Part shown: positions 1 to 8,293 of the stretch, piece by piece
How positions within the stretch are numbered: position 1 is the stretch's first letter
Layout: each line of letters begins with the position of its first letter
Source: Caldilineae bacterium
Lineage (GTDB): Bacteria; Chloroflexota; Anaerolineae; DUEN01
Assembly: GCA_011176545.1 (NCBI GenBank)
Contig: DUEN01000059.1
Location: 1-32,761 of the forward strand
Direction: 5' to 3'
DNA: 32,761 nucleotides
Made by a program: the position numbers and the translations under genes
Notes under the pieces: generated by a model
What the model saw: the letters and a program-made list of their open reading frames with translations, nothing else
What the model was told of the DNA's origin: nothing
Database searches by the model: none

Positions 1-29
1 AAGGAAGGGTTTGCAGGGGGGATGGGAAA

Positions 30-968
30 GTGAGAAGGCGTCATCTCGCGATGATCGGTGCTCTCCTGATAACGATCACCTCGCTGGCCTCGTTGGGGGC
101 GGGAATGGCTTCCTGGACACGCCCTGGACATCTGGCGCAGACGGTGCCCACGCCGACGCCCACAGAAGAGGCGCGTCCGGAACCCTTGCCTACCGCCACA
201 CCAGCGCCGCCCTCCGAGTCATCATCCCCTGGCGGGGAGACGCCGCGGGAGGAAGTGCCGCCCCTGACGCCCGTTTCCTCGCCCGTGCTGCCGGTAGCTA
301 TCCCCTACAACGACATGAACGTGCGCTCCGGCCCGGGCACGGATTATCCGGTCATCGGGATGGCTAACGCTGGGCGGCCCTATCCCATCCTCGCCAAGGA
401 TGTGGCAGGCGACTGGTGGCAGGTCGAGTATGAAGGGAACGTGGGATGGCTATATGCGCCTTTGACACAGACGCAAGGCGATGTGAGCTACGTGCCCGTG
501 GCGGAGCACCCTCTCCCGACGATCGTGCCGACGCCGACACCGACGGAGCCCCCCCTCCCTCCGCCACAGGTAACCTTAGAGCTCACGGCGGATCCACCGT
601 GGGCGATCCCTGGGCGCCAGGTGACGTTTCACCTCACCATACGCAATACTGGTGTCATAAACCTCGAAGGGGTACGTGTTCGCGATGAGCTTCCGCCCGA
701 GATCACGCCCAGGGAGGTGCTGAGTCCTCGCGGCGACGTGTATATCGAGGGACAGGTCGTGCTCGTCGATCTGGGCGATCTGCCAGCGGGTGAGACGCTC
801 AGCCTCTTCATCAAGGGCGATGTCTTGCCGACAGCTCCGCCCGGCGGCGTCATCGACAACATCATCGCGGTCTCCGACGCGGTGAGCTTGCGATCCTCTG
901 TCGGCGTCAGCCTGCCCCTCCCGCCCGCTGAACTCCCGCCGACCGGGTCCTCGATCCCCTGTCCGTGA
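30..968 (+). CDS. Secreted SH3-domain / DUF11-like stalk protein
   Basis: Predicted exported surface protein of 312 aa; no enzymatic function recognised. It starts at GTG 30 after a G-rich Shine-Dalgarno-like stretch. Residues 1-26 form a signal peptide or anchor (basic MRRR, then a hydrophobic run). A Thr-Pro/Pro-Ser linker covers about 38-86. A bacterial SH3 (SH3_3) domain spans about 88-155, with the typical NVRSGPGTDYPVIG motif and a DWWQV/GWLY core. A second TPTPTPTEP linker lies at 165-178, and a DUF11/CARDB-like beta domain at about 180-295. The C-terminus carries LPPTG (302-306), which matches the sortase pattern LPxTG, but only six residues follow, with no membrane helix or basic tail, so sortase anchoring looks lost or absent. 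The next gene overlaps the stop codon. SH3_3 domains usually bind cell-wall or other surface ligands; the ligand here is unknown. Confidence 0.85.
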   Translation: MRRRHLAMIGALLITITSLASLGAGMASWTRPGHLAQTVPTPTPTEEARPEPLPTATPAPPSESSSPGGETPREEVPPLTPVSSPVLPVAIPYNDMNVRSGPGTDYPVIGMANAGRPYPILAKDVAGDWWQVEYEGNVGWLYAPLTQTQGDVSYVPVAEHPLPTIVPTPTPTEPPLPPPQVTLELTADPPWAIPGRQVTFHLTIRNTGVINLEGVRVRDELPPEITPREVLSPRGDVYIEGQVVLVDLGDLPAGETLSLFIKGDVLPTAPPGGVIDNIIAVSDAVSLRSSVGVSLPLPPAELPPTGSSIPCP

Positions 969-2539
969 TAATGAGTCGCATCATACGTCATATCAACGTG
1001 TCGCCTCGGATATGGCTTGTCGTCCCCTCGCTGGTCTCCTTCGCCATCTACCGCGCCACGTTGGCTCCCGATTTGACGTGGGCCCATCATGGCGCCGATG
1101 GTGGCGATCTCCTCACGGCGGCGTTGACCGGCGGCGTCCCCCACCCGTCTGGATATCCCACATACCTCCTGTTCCTGCGCGGCTTTTTGACCCTCTTCAG
1201 CGACGCCCCGGCATTTGGAGGGAACCTCTTCTCCGCGCTGTCGATGAGCCTGGCCCTCTTCTTCACCGCATTGAGCTGCGCGAAAGTTCTAAAGGATCTC
1301 TCCGCTCCCACCACGGCCTCGTGCTTTATCGCGGGGGTGGTAACAGCGATCATCGGCCTGGGATCGACGCTTTGGTCCCAGGCCGTGATCACGGAGGTAT
1401 ATGGCTTACACGTCTTGTTCACGGCGTTGCTCCTTTATCTGACGGTGCGCATCAAGAGGGGCGCGTCGATGGGCGGCCGGGATGCGTTGTGGATTGGGCT
1501 GGCGTTGGGCGTTGGCCTGGGGAATCACCTGTCGTTGATCTTGACGGTCCCTGCGATCATCGTTTACGCTTGGCTGTGCAGACTGCGCCTGTCCCGATGG
1601 GCGCTGCTCGGACTCATCGGAGGGAGCGCGTTGGGGCTGACTGTCTACGGTTATCTGGTCTATGCGGCGCGTTCGAATCCTCCGGTGAATTGGGGCGACC
1701 CGCGCGACCTGCCACGGCTCTGGTGGCTGGTCTCGGGCCGGGTGTATCAGCCCCTGGTCTTCGGCTTCCCGCTCGTCTGGTTGCCACGGAGGCTCTCGAG
1801 TTGGGCGAGTCTGCTCTTGGATAATTTGACACTGCCCGGCCTCGCTTTGGCGCTCTTCGGCCTGTGGTGGACCCAGATCAGGCATCGCGGCCTGTTCGGG
1901 ATGGTCGTCACGCAAGCCGCTATGTTCAGCGTGTACGCCCTGGGATACGACACGGCGGATTCCTACGTATATCTGATCCCGATGTATCTGGCGTTCGCTC
2001 TGATGATGACGGTGGGAGCCTGGGTGGTGGGCACGGAGGCTCTTCGATGGGGAGAGGCACATGGCGCCGCCGCTTGTCGTCTCGTCGTCATCGGGCTGAC
2101 GTCGGCCCTCGTGGCGTTGCCCGTTGTCCAGGCCTGGAGGCACTGGGGAGAGATGGATGTGAGCGGCGATCGCGAGGCTATCGAGTTCGCGAAGGAGGCC
2201 TTTGCCGTCGCTGAGCCGAACGCGCTCATCATCACCGCCACGGATCAGCCGACGTTCGCACTGTGGTATGCGCGATATGGGTTGGGTATGCGCCCTGATG
2301 TCGCCATCGTCAACCTAAACCTCTACGCCTTCGACTGGTACCGGGATACGATCGCGAGATGGCATCCCGACATCGTGTTGATGGATCGATACGCGCATCC
2401 TCCTGACTTCGAGGAGCTATTACAGGTTAATATGGAGGTCCGACCCGTCTATCTGGCGGAGCTCGTCGCCAGCCCTCTCGGCCATTACAGCGCGCTGCGG
2501 AAGGGACCTCTCTACCGGCTGTTATCGCCTGAGCCCTAG
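965..2539 (+). CDS. DUF2723 / TMEM260-like multi-pass glycosyltransferase
   Basis: Polytopic membrane protein of 524 aa of the DUF2723 family (GT-C fold), which includes the human protein O-mannosyltransferase TMEM260. Diagnostic residues sit in the first loop: acidic D45 and D48 in GADGGDLL, followed by GGVPHPSGYPTYLL (about 56-69). About ten hydrophobic segments span residues 15-390. A soluble tail (about 395-524) begins with DREAIEFAKEAF and contains an ITATDQPTFALWYA stretch typical of the family. GTG 965 overlaps the TGA of the upstream stalk-protein gene (966-968). ATG 971 is an alternative start two bases past that stop. No Shine-Dalgarno is visible, so translation probably depends on reinitiation from the upstream gene. 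The inferred role is sugar transfer from a polyprenyl-phosphate donor to an exported protein; donor and acceptor are not known from sequence. Confidence 0.85.
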   Translation: MIMSRIIRHINVSPRIWLVVPSLVSFAIYRATLAPDLTWAHHGADGGDLLTAALTGGVPHPSGYPTYLLFLRGFLTLFSDAPAFGGNLFSALSMSLALFFTALSCAKVLKDLSAPTTASCFIAGVVTAIIGLGSTLWSQAVITEVYGLHVLFTALLLYLTVRIKRGASMGGRDALWIGLALGVGLGNHLSLILTVPAIIVYAWLCRLRLSRWALLGLIGGSALGLTVYGYLVYAARSNPPVNWGDPRDLPRLWWLVSGRVYQPLVFGFPLVWLPRRLSSWASLLLDNLTLPGLALALFGLWWTQIRHRGLFGMVVTQAAMFSVYALGYDTADSYVYLIPMYLAFALMMTVGAWVVGTEALRWGEAHGAAACRLVVIGLTSALVALPVVQAWRHWGEMDVSGDREAIEFAKEAFAVAEPNALIITATDQPTFALWYARYGLGMRPDVAIVNLNLYAFDWYRDTIARWHPDIVLMDRYAHPPDFEELLQVNMEVRPVYLAELVASPLGHYSALRKGPLYRLLSPEP

Positions 2540-2555
2540 ACGGGAGATGACGCCC

Positions 2556-4514
2556 ATGACGCGTTCATCATCAGGGAAGCGCCTCCCATATCGCCAGCTT
2601 ATCGGCTGGATGTTGGCGGGCCTTCTCCTCCTTCTCATCCTCTTAGGCGGCTTCAAGGGATACCGGATCTACATACATGCTCGATCCGCGTGGGATACCG
2701 CGCGTGACCTCATCCCGCTGGCGAGGCAGGTCACGGCTTCCCCGCGCGATGTGACGGTGTATCAGAGCATCTTGCAAGACCTCTCGACGCTGGAAGCGGA
2801 CGCGGTCGCCTTACGCGAGGAGCTATCGCCGTTTTTCCCGGTCATGCGCCGCATGGGATGGGTGCCCCGCGTCGGCGGGCTGGTTAGCGTCTCCCCGGAC
2901 CTCCTGGAGGCTGGCATCGCCCTGCTCACGGGCGGCCGGATCAGCCTGGAGAACGCCTTGCCGCTGCTCGAAGCCTTCGCCGAGGCCCAGGCGCCGTCTG
3001 AGGATACTCTAGAGATCGACCTGATGGCCCGTATTCTCCCTTCCCTCGAGGCGTCGGCCTCATCCTGGCGGGACGTCGGAGAGGAGCTCGATCGAGCGAA
3101 TGCGATCTTACAGGGGATAGACCTGAGCCAGCTCCCACCTCAATTGGCCCATCGGATATGGAAACTCCGCACACTTTTGCCTCGCGCTCGCCCACTTGTT
3201 GATCTCATTCCCTCCCTGCCCGAGCTTTTAGGGGCGCGCGAGGAGCGGGCCTACCTGATCATAGCCCAAAACAGCGATGAGCTGCGCGCCACGGGCGGCT
3301 TTATCAGCGGCGTGGGGCTGGTGCGCCTCGATCGCGGGAAGCTGACGGAGCTCACGTTCCGCGATAGCTACGCCGTTGACAACTTGAGCCAGCCACATCC
3401 GCCCGCTCCTGACGCGCTGCGCCGTCACATGGGGGCAGAGCTGCTATTCCTGCGCGATGCGAACTGGTCGCCTGACTTCCCTACCAGCGCTCAGGTCATC
3501 CAGACGCTCTATCGCCTCGATCAGGGCGTGGAGACCCAGGGGGTAATCGCCTTCGACCTGATCGCCGTCCGGATGCTCGTGGACGCGTTGGAGCCGTTGG
3601 ATGTCCCAGGCGTCGAGGCCCCTCTGACCGGAGAGAACGTCCTGGCCCAGATCAAGGCAGCTTGGGCACGGCCGGCAGAGGGGGTGACGATCGAGCAGGA
3701 TGCGCGGGAGTGGTGGCGACGTCGCAAGGATTTCATGCCCGCGCTCGTCCAGGCGGCCGTGAGGCGGCTTTTCGCCGGCGATGTGGACTTCGTGCGGCTA
3801 GGGCGGGCCGTATGGCAGGCGGCCAACGAGAAGCATATCCTGATCTACCTGGACGATCCCTCGGCCCAGGAGGCTATCGTGGCGTTGGGGTGGGATGGGG
3901 GATTGCGGCCGGGCGGACACGACTACCTGGCCGTGTTCGATACGAACGTGGGTTACAACAAAGTCAACGCGGTCGTCACCAGGGAGATGGATTATACGGT
4001 CGCGTGGGAGGATGATGCCTGGATGGGGCGGCTGGTGTTAACATATACCCATCCCATCCAGATCGATCTGGAGGCCTGCATCCATCGGCCAAAATACGGT
4101 CGTACCTATGAGGATATGACGCGGCGTTGCTATTGGGATTATGTGCGCGTGTATGTCCCGGAGGGCTCGCGGCTGATCCGGGCGGAGGGGCTGGATCCGG
4201 TGACCGTTCAGGAGATGCCTGGCGAGGAGGGATCCTGGGTGGTCGCCGGGCTCTTCGTCATGCGGCCGGGGACGACGCGAGTCGTGCAGCTCACATATCG
4301 CCTGCCGGATCGCGTCGCCAAGGATGGCATATACAGACTGCGGGTCCAGAAGCAGCCTGGGATTGTGGAGGTCCGCCTTCGCCTGTCGTTCATCGGGCCG
4401 CCGGGCACCATATGGCGGACGGCGGATGGCCAGCGCGGGGATCGATTCCGGCGCGAGGCGGCCCTGAGACGGGACATCACATGGGAAGTATATCGCCTCG
4501 CCTCCCCTGAGTGA
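2556..4514 (+). CDS. DUF4012 domain-containing membrane-anchored protein
   Basis: About 652 aa, with one N-terminal transmembrane segment (about 16-35, rich in Leu) and a large extracytoplasmic part. The DUF4012 hallmark QNSDELRATGGFISGVGLV lies near residue 237. DUF4012 occurs in Actinobacteria and Chloroflexota, often beside polysaccharide or surface-protein genes; its biochemical role is unknown. Two starts are possible: ATG 2547 touches the GGGAG at 2542-2546, while ATG 2556 has a nine-base spacer, so 2556 is preferred. Only a few bases separate this gene from the DUF2723 gene, so the first three genes form one transcription unit. A 32-nt palindrome and a T-rich stretch follow the stop codon, consistent with transcription ending there. 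It may assist in presentation or modification of surface polymers, but this is inferred from position only. Confidence 0.85.
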   Translation: MTRSSSGKRLPYRQLIGWMLAGLLLLLILLGGFKGYRIYIHARSAWDTARDLIPLARQVTASPRDVTVYQSILQDLSTLEADAVALREELSPFFPVMRRMGWVPRVGGLVSVSPDLLEAGIALLTGGRISLENALPLLEAFAEAQAPSEDTLEIDLMARILPSLEASASSWRDVGEELDRANAILQGIDLSQLPPQLAHRIWKLRTLLPRARPLVDLIPSLPELLGAREERAYLIIAQNSDELRATGGFISGVGLVRLDRGKLTELTFRDSYAVDNLSQPHPPAPDALRRHMGAELLFLRDANWSPDFPTSAQVIQTLYRLDQGVETQGVIAFDLIAVRMLVDALEPLDVPGVEAPLTGENVLAQIKAAWARPAEGVTIEQDAREWWRRRKDFMPALVQAAVRRLFAGDVDFVRLGRAVWQAANEKHILIYLDDPSAQEAIVALGWDGGLRPGGHDYLAVFDTNVGYNKVNAVVTREMDYTVAWEDDAWMGRLVLTYTHPIQIDLEACIHRPKYGRTYEDMTRRCYWDYVRVYVPEGSRLIRAEGLDPVTVQEMPGEEGSWVVAGLFVMRPGTTRVVQLTYRLPDRVAKDGIYRLRVQKQPGIVEVRLRLSFIGPPGTIWRTADGQRGDRFRREAALRRDITWEVYRLASPE

Positions 4515-4573
4515 GCGACGCAAGCCTCAGGGCCACTGGTTACTCTCTTCTGTATAGTTCCTCCTCCAAAGAC

Positions 4574-4605
4574 GGTAGGGGGCGACGCATGCGTCGCCCC
4601 CTACC
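4574..4605. terminator. 32-nt perfect palindrome, probable terminator; TAGGGGCG family
   Basis: A perfect palindrome with arms GGTAGGGGGCGACGC and an ATGC-type centre. The plus strand reads AATTTTTCTT about seven bases further on, so it probably terminates the DUF4012 operon. It shares its outer TAGGGG(G)CG arm and its inner GACGCATGCGTC with the palindrome at 29331-29368, placing it in a dispersed family. Confidence 0.65.
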
Positions 4606-4623
4606 TCCTCTAATTTTTCTTCT

Positions 4624-4652
4624 CCCTCTGCGTCCTCCGCGGCTCTGCGGTG
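4624..4652. repeat. CTCTGCG-type intergenic repeat
   Basis: Three imperfect head-to-tail copies of a nine-base unit (CCTCTGCGT, CCTCCGCGG, CTCTGCGG), followed by TGAAAT. Similar CTCTGCG-rich tracts occur between genes in many environmental bacterial genomes, from memory. No function is visible here; it lies between the terminator palindrome and the trmFO promoter. Confidence 0.35.
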
Positions 4653-4681
4653 AAATATGAGACATCATTGTGACATAACGG

Positions 4682-4710
4682 TTGCCTTCTCACCCCGGTT
4701 CGTTTACAAT
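4682..4710 (+). promoter_or_regulatory. Sigma70-type promoter for trmFO
   Basis: TTGCCT (4682-4687), a 17-bp spacer and TACAAT (4705-4710), about 90 bp upstream of the trmFO start. This gives trmFO its own transcript, separate from the upstream DUF4012 operon. Confidence 0.55.
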
Positions 4711-4798
4711 GCGCGGGTGCAGCCTGGCCAGGCGCTCAGGAAGAGAGAAGGGCTTCTGGTCCACGGTAACGGGTGCCACGCTCGTGGGATAGGAGGAG

Positions 4799-6172
4799 AT
4801 GTTGGCGAGATCAAATCGAGATACTTTGATGGTGATCGGCGGGGGGCTGGCCGGCAGTGAGGCGGCATGGCAGGCGGCGCAACACGGCCTCGAGGTAGAG
4901 CTATACGAGATGCGCCCGGTGCGGCAGACGCCCGCGCATGTCACGGATAAGCTGGCCGAGTTGGTCTGTTCTAACTCGCTAGGATCGAAGTTACCCGACA
5001 GGGCAGCGGGCTTGCTCAAGCTCGAGCTACTGCGGCTGGGGTCGATGGTCCTGGCCAGCGCGTTCGAGACGGCTCTGCCAGCCGGTGGGGCACTTGCTGT
5101 GGATCGCGAGGCCTTCGCCTCCCTGGTCACCCGACGTATCGAAGAACATCCCCGCATCCGCGTGATCCGGGAGGAGGTCACAACGATCCCGGATGATCGC
5201 CCCGTGATCGTGGCCAGCGGCCCCCTTACCTCTGACGCGCTGACAGAGGAGATCGCTCGGCTCACCGGTGAGGAATACCTGTATTTCTTTGACGCCATCG
5301 CTCCCACCGTGACCGCGGACTCCATTAACATGGAAATCGCCTTCCGGGCCTCCCGATACGGACGCGGTGACGTGGAGGAGGGGGATTACATCAATTGCCC
5401 CCTGAATGAGGAGGAGTATAACCGGTTCGTGGACGCGCTGTTAGAGGCGGAGACCATTGAGCTGCGGGAATTCGAACAACGCATGTGGGAGGATCCCCGC
5501 TTCTTCGAGGGGTGTCTCCCCATAGAGGTGATCGCCCGCCGCGGCCGACAGGCGCTGGCCTTTGGCCCCATGCGACCGGTGGGGCTCATCGATCCACGCA
5601 CCGGGCAACGTCCCTACGCGGTCGTGCAGTTACGTCAGGACAACCTGGCAGGCACCCTGTACAACATGGTCGGCTTTCAGACGAATCTGAAGTGGGACGA
5701 GCAGCGGCGGGTCTTCCGTATGATCCCGGGGTTGGAGCACGCCGAGTTCGTGCGCTATGGCATGATGCATCGGAATACCTTCATCAATTCGCCTGTGCTA
5801 CTACGCCCGACCCTCCAGTTTCGGAAGCGAGACGACCTCTTCTTCGCCGGACAGATCACAGGCGTGGAAGGATACGTGGGGAACATCGGTACCGGACTGG
5901 TGGCAGGCATCAATGCCGCCCGGCTCCTTCAGGGACTTGAGCTTCTTGTCTTCCCCCCGACGACGATGCTGGGCGCGCTCTGTCATTACGTCACCCACGC
6001 TGATCCAAAGGACTTTCAACCGATGAAGGCTAATTTCGGCATCCTGCCACCACTGGAAAGACGCATCCGTAACAAGCGAGCGCGCAACCGGGCTTACGTG
6101 GACAGAGCGCTGGCCGACCTGGAGGCATTTGCCCAAGAGCATGGGCTCACGTTGGAGCCAGCGACCCTGTAA
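4799..6172 (+). CDS. trmFO: Methylenetetrahydrofolate-tRNA-(uracil-54-C5)-methyltransferase TrmFO
   Basis: FAD-dependent enzyme that uses methylene-tetrahydrofolate to form ribothymidine at position 54 of the tRNA T-loop; cytoplasmic. At 457 aa the length fits the family (about 435-460). The N-terminal dinucleotide motif [14 protein letters not shown] (about 11-24) binds [14 protein letters not shown] carries the conserved first cysteine (C57, equivalent to Cys53 of Bacillus subtilis), and [13 protein letters not shown] carries the second catalytic cysteine. The C-terminal [16 protein letters not shown] motif is also family-typical. AGGAGG lies at 4791-4796: ATG 4799 is only two bases away, TTG 4802 has a better spacer, and ATG 4829 starts at the FAD motif. 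It stands alone with its own promoter; housekeeping, with no link to its neighbours. Confidence 0.95.
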   Translation: MLARSNRDTLMVIGGGLAGSEAAWQAAQHGLEVELYEMRPVRQTPAHVTDKLAELVCSNSLGSKLPDRAAGLLKLELLRLGSMVLASAFETALPAGGALAVDREAFASLVTRRIEEHPRIRVIREEVTTIPDDRPVIVASGPLTSDALTEEIARLTGEEYLYFFDAIAPTVTADSINMEIAFRASRYGRGDVEEGDYINCPLNEEEYNRFVDALLEAETIELREFEQRMWEDPRFFEGCLPIEVIARRGRQALAFGPMRPVGLIDPRTGQRPYAVVQLRQDNLAGTLYNMVGFQTNLKWDEQRRVFRMIPGLEHAEFVRYGMMHRNTFINSPVLLRPTLQFRKRDDLFFAGQITGVEGYVGNIGTGLVAGINAARLLQGLELLVFPPTTMLGALCHYVTHADPKDFQPMKANFGILPPLERRIRNKRARNRAYVDRALADLEAFAQEHGLTLEPATL

Positions 6173-6193
6173 ACGGTTTCTCTCATACCAAAA

Positions 6194-6219
6194 TAGGGGC
6201 GACCGGCCGCTCGCCCCTA
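6194..6219. repeat. TAGGGGCG palindrome, copy A
   Basis: Arms TAGGGGCGA and TCGCCCCTA (9 bp perfect) enclose a CCGGCCGC centre that is itself palindromic except for one opposed base pair. It lies just past the trmFO stop codon, in the gap between convergent genes, so it may also terminate transcription. Confidence 0.6.
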
Positions 6220-6270
6220 GGCATCAATTTAAGCGATCAGGTGCGAACTTCTTGCTCGCCATCTCCTGAC

Positions 6271-6294
6271 TTGGGCAGCCACAAGCCGCCCCTA
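6271..6294. repeat. Degenerate TAGGGGCG palindrome, copy B (inverted)
   Basis: GGGCAGC and GCCGCCC pair with one mismatch around a CACAA loop, ending in CGCCCCTA. Its loop is the complement of the TTGTG loop in copy C, so B and C are inverted copies of one hairpin type. It is decayed on its left arm. Confidence 0.45.
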
Positions 6295-6315
6295 TACAAG
6301 GCATCTAACCCAAAG

Positions 6316-6339
6316 TAGGGGCGTCCCTTGTGGACGCTC
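6316..6339. repeat. Degenerate TAGGGGCG palindrome, copy C
   Basis: It begins TAGGGGCGTCC. GCGTCC (6321-6326) pairs with GGACGC (6332-6337) around CTTGT. The distal CCCCTA arm has decayed. It is 21 bp from copy B and inverted relative to it. Confidence 0.45.
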
Positions 6340-6428
6340 TGAACTCATCCGATAAGGCGAGGTCACTTCCATAAAAATATCAGGGTTGAAGGCGTGAGAA
6401 CACGCTTGTGCTGTTAAGTTGATGCGAA

Positions 6429-6452
6429 AGGGGCGCACAGCCGTGCGCCCCT
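6429..6452. repeat. AGGGGCGCAC hairpin, copy D; probable minus-strand terminator
   Basis: A perfect 10-bp stem, AGGGGCGCAC with GTGCGCCCCT, around loop AGCC. It lies about 50 bp past the end of the minus-strand methyltransferase gene (6504), so it is well placed to terminate the arsR-arsM transcript. The 331-bp gap 6173-6503 holds copies A to D and no gene. Confidence 0.55.
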
Positions 6453-6503
6453 ATAGATGTTCTATAAGCGAACACCTTGAAGAATCCCTGGCATCGCGTC
6501 GGC

Positions 6504-7886
6504 TTAGGCGTCATTCGCCTTGATCGCCCGGATGTACAGGCTATACACTCGCGTTCCATCCTTGGCCGTCCAGGGCTCACTTCGGGCTGTGGTGATGTCG
6601 CGGAAGCCTGCCTGGGCGATCAGGGCGATATACTCGGCCTCGGGCAGCGCCCCGGAGACGCATGCCGCCCACGATTTGGGATCCCTTCGTAACTCGGGGC
6701 TGAACGGCCGATCGGTCACGATATCGCTGATGACCAGCCGTCCGCCCGGCTTCAACACCCGAAAAGCCTCCCGGAACACCCGCGCCTTGTCCTGTATCAG
6801 GTTGATGACGCAGTTGCTCATCACCACATCTACCGAAGCGTCATCCAAAGGAATAGCCAGCGCATCTCCTTGGCGGAATTCTACGTTGGTATATCCCTTG
6901 GCCTGCGCAGTCCTCCGGGCGCGCGCCAGCATCTCGGGCAGCCTGTCTAGCCCGATCACCTTCCCCTGCGGCCCCACCTGCTCCGCGGTCGGGAACATGT
7001 CGGCTCCGGCCCCACAGCCGATGTCTAACACGATCTCCCCGGGCTTGAGTTCGGCCAGTGCGACCGGATTGCCACAGCCTAGGGAGAGGGTGGCTTCAGA
7101 AGTGGCCAGCGAGGCGCACGTTGAACACGTCTCCGCCGATGGCTCCGAGACGACGTTGGATTCCAATCCGGGAGCGTCATCTGTAAGCGCCGGGTCAAAA
7201 CATTCCGATCCGCCCGTCGCGAGTCGGCGATAATATTGCTGTACCGCTTCCTCTATCTGGGGATCGGGCTTCGTCCCCACGGCTACGAAGATGGTTACCG
7301 ATGCCTGTCCCTTCCCTGCTTCGGATTCAGCACAGCAGGATTGACAGGTGTCCTCCACTCGAACGTTCACCAGACTGGCTGCCTCAAACCAGCTTCGTAT
7401 GCGTCCTCGATCGAAACCCAGCCACACGTCATGATGCTCCTCACGCAGCCAGGTGTACGGATGTTCATCCATATCCGTAATGACCAACCGCCCACCCGGT
7501 CTGAGCAGGCGAACCATCTCTCGAATGGCAGCCAGGGGATCATGCGCATGATGTAAATACATGTTGGCCAGCACAGCATCCAGGCTCGCATCGGGCAGGG
7601 GGATGCGCGTGCCCTCGGCAATGTGATATTCCACGTTATCGAACGCTGCTAGGTTCTGTCGGGCGACGGCGATCATCTCCAGGGATTGATCGACCACATG
7701 CACCCGGGCGACCAAGGGAGCTAGCCCCTGGGCGAGGAACCCGGTCCCCGCGCCGATATCGGCGACTACTGCGGTCGGATGTAAGGCGGCCCGCTCCAGG
7801 GCGGCATCTCGCACCGCGTCCGAGTACATGCTGGTTCGCAGGGCGTCCCATTCTCGGGCAACCTGGGAGAAATACGAGCGACTCAT
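6504..7886 (-). CDS. arsM: Tandem methyltransferase fusion: ArsR-associated MTase + arsenite methyltransferase ArsM
   Basis: A single 460-aa ORF with two class I SAM-methyltransferase domains. Domain 1 (about 1-205) has motif I VADIGAGTGFL (41-51), NMYLHHAHDPLAAIREM, and ends in a cysteine cluster C181, C184, C185 before SVTIFVAVG; it resembles methyltransferases found beside or fused to ArsR. Domain 2 (about 208-460) is a bacterial ArsM: QQYYRRLATGGSEC, LGCGNPVALAELKPGE, motif I VLDIGCGAGAD, SNCVINLIQDK and AACVSGAL. The cysteines corresponding to ArsM Cys72/174/224 are all present (C271, C359, C409). ArsM converts trivalent arsenic to methylated forms using SAM and thiols. A CSTC pair (C254, C257) lies between C229 and C271. 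The gene follows arsR by 26 bp in one operon. The C-terminal ArsM tail is shorter than usual. ArsM activity is likely; the role of domain 1 is unknown. Confidence 0.88.
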   Translation of the reverse strand: MSRSYFSQVAREWDALRTSMYSDAVRDAALERAALHPTAVVADIGAGTGFLAQGLAPLVARVHVVDQSLEMIAVARQNLAAFDNVEYHIAEGTRIPLPDASLDAVLANMYLHHAHDPLAAIREMVRLLRPGGRLVITDMDEHPYTWLREEHHDVWLGFDRGRIRSWFEAASLVNVRVEDTCQSCCAESEAGKGQASVTIFVAVGTKPDPQIEEAVQQYYRRLATGGSECFDPALTDDAPGLESNVVSEPSAETCSTCASLATSEATLSLGCGNPVALAELKPGEIVLDIGCGAGADMFPTAEQVGPQGKVIGLDRLPEMLARARRTAQAKGYTNVEFRQGDALAIPLDDASVDVVMSNCVINLIQDKARVFREAFRVLKPGGRLVISDIVTDRPFSPELRRDPKSWAACVSGALPEAEYIALIAQAGFRDITTARSEPWTAKDGTRVYSLYIRAIKANDA

Positions 7887-7912
7887 AAAGCCTCCTCAAG
7901 ATAGAACGATGA

Positions 7913-8293
7913 CTAACCGCGCTCTGGCTCATCGAGCCCGTCGTCGGTCGGTCTCTCGTCGTTCATAATATGCGCCTGGGGTTTTCGCTCGATACCGAGG
8001 TGCTTCCCGATCTGTTCCTTGAACCAGGCGATGCCTTCATAATCCAGGCAGTAGCAAGTCGCAGGCCCCTCGATCTCGCCTCGGGTGAGGCCAGCCTCCT
8101 TGAGGACTTTTAGATGCTGAGAGACGGTGGACTGGGCTAAGGGAAGAGCCGCGACGAGGGTTCCACAGATGCAACGGCCACAACCGGCCAGTTGTTTGAT
8201 GATAGCCCAACGGACCGGGTTCCCCAGCGCCTTGAGCATACGGACCAGGCGCTCTTCTTCGGCTGTCAGTGCTAAATGCTTTTCTCGGCCCAT
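7913..8293 (-). CDS. arsR: ArsR/SmtB-family metalloregulator
   Basis: 126 aa, a winged-helix repressor. ALGNPVRWAIIKQL and AQSTVSQHLKVLKEAGLTRG (recognition helix) are typical of ArsR. A cysteine set CGRCICG precedes the recognition helix at the place where As(III)-sensing ArsR proteins carry ELCVCDL. Further cysteines occur in ATCYCLDYEG. Its role is to repress its own operon until arsenite or a related thiophilic metal(loid) binds. It is the first gene of the operon, 26 bp upstream of the ArsM fusion, with an inverted-repeat operator directly upstream of its ATG. The C-terminal tail after about residue 105 is acidic and not typical. The metal specificity is inferred from the ArsM partner. 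Confidence 0.9.
   Translation of the reverse strand: MGREKHLALTAEEERLVRMLKALGNPVRWAIIKQLAGCGRCICGTLVAALPLAQSTVSQHLKVLKEAGLTRGEIEGPATCYCLDYEGIAWFKEQIGKHLGIERKPQAHIMNDERPTDDGLDEPERG

Noticed and set aside
1406-2143. 245-codon minus-strand reading frame
   Set aside because: Antisense to the DUF2723 gene; the product is Gln/Arg/Pro-rich without any domain, a usual shadow in GC-rich DNA.
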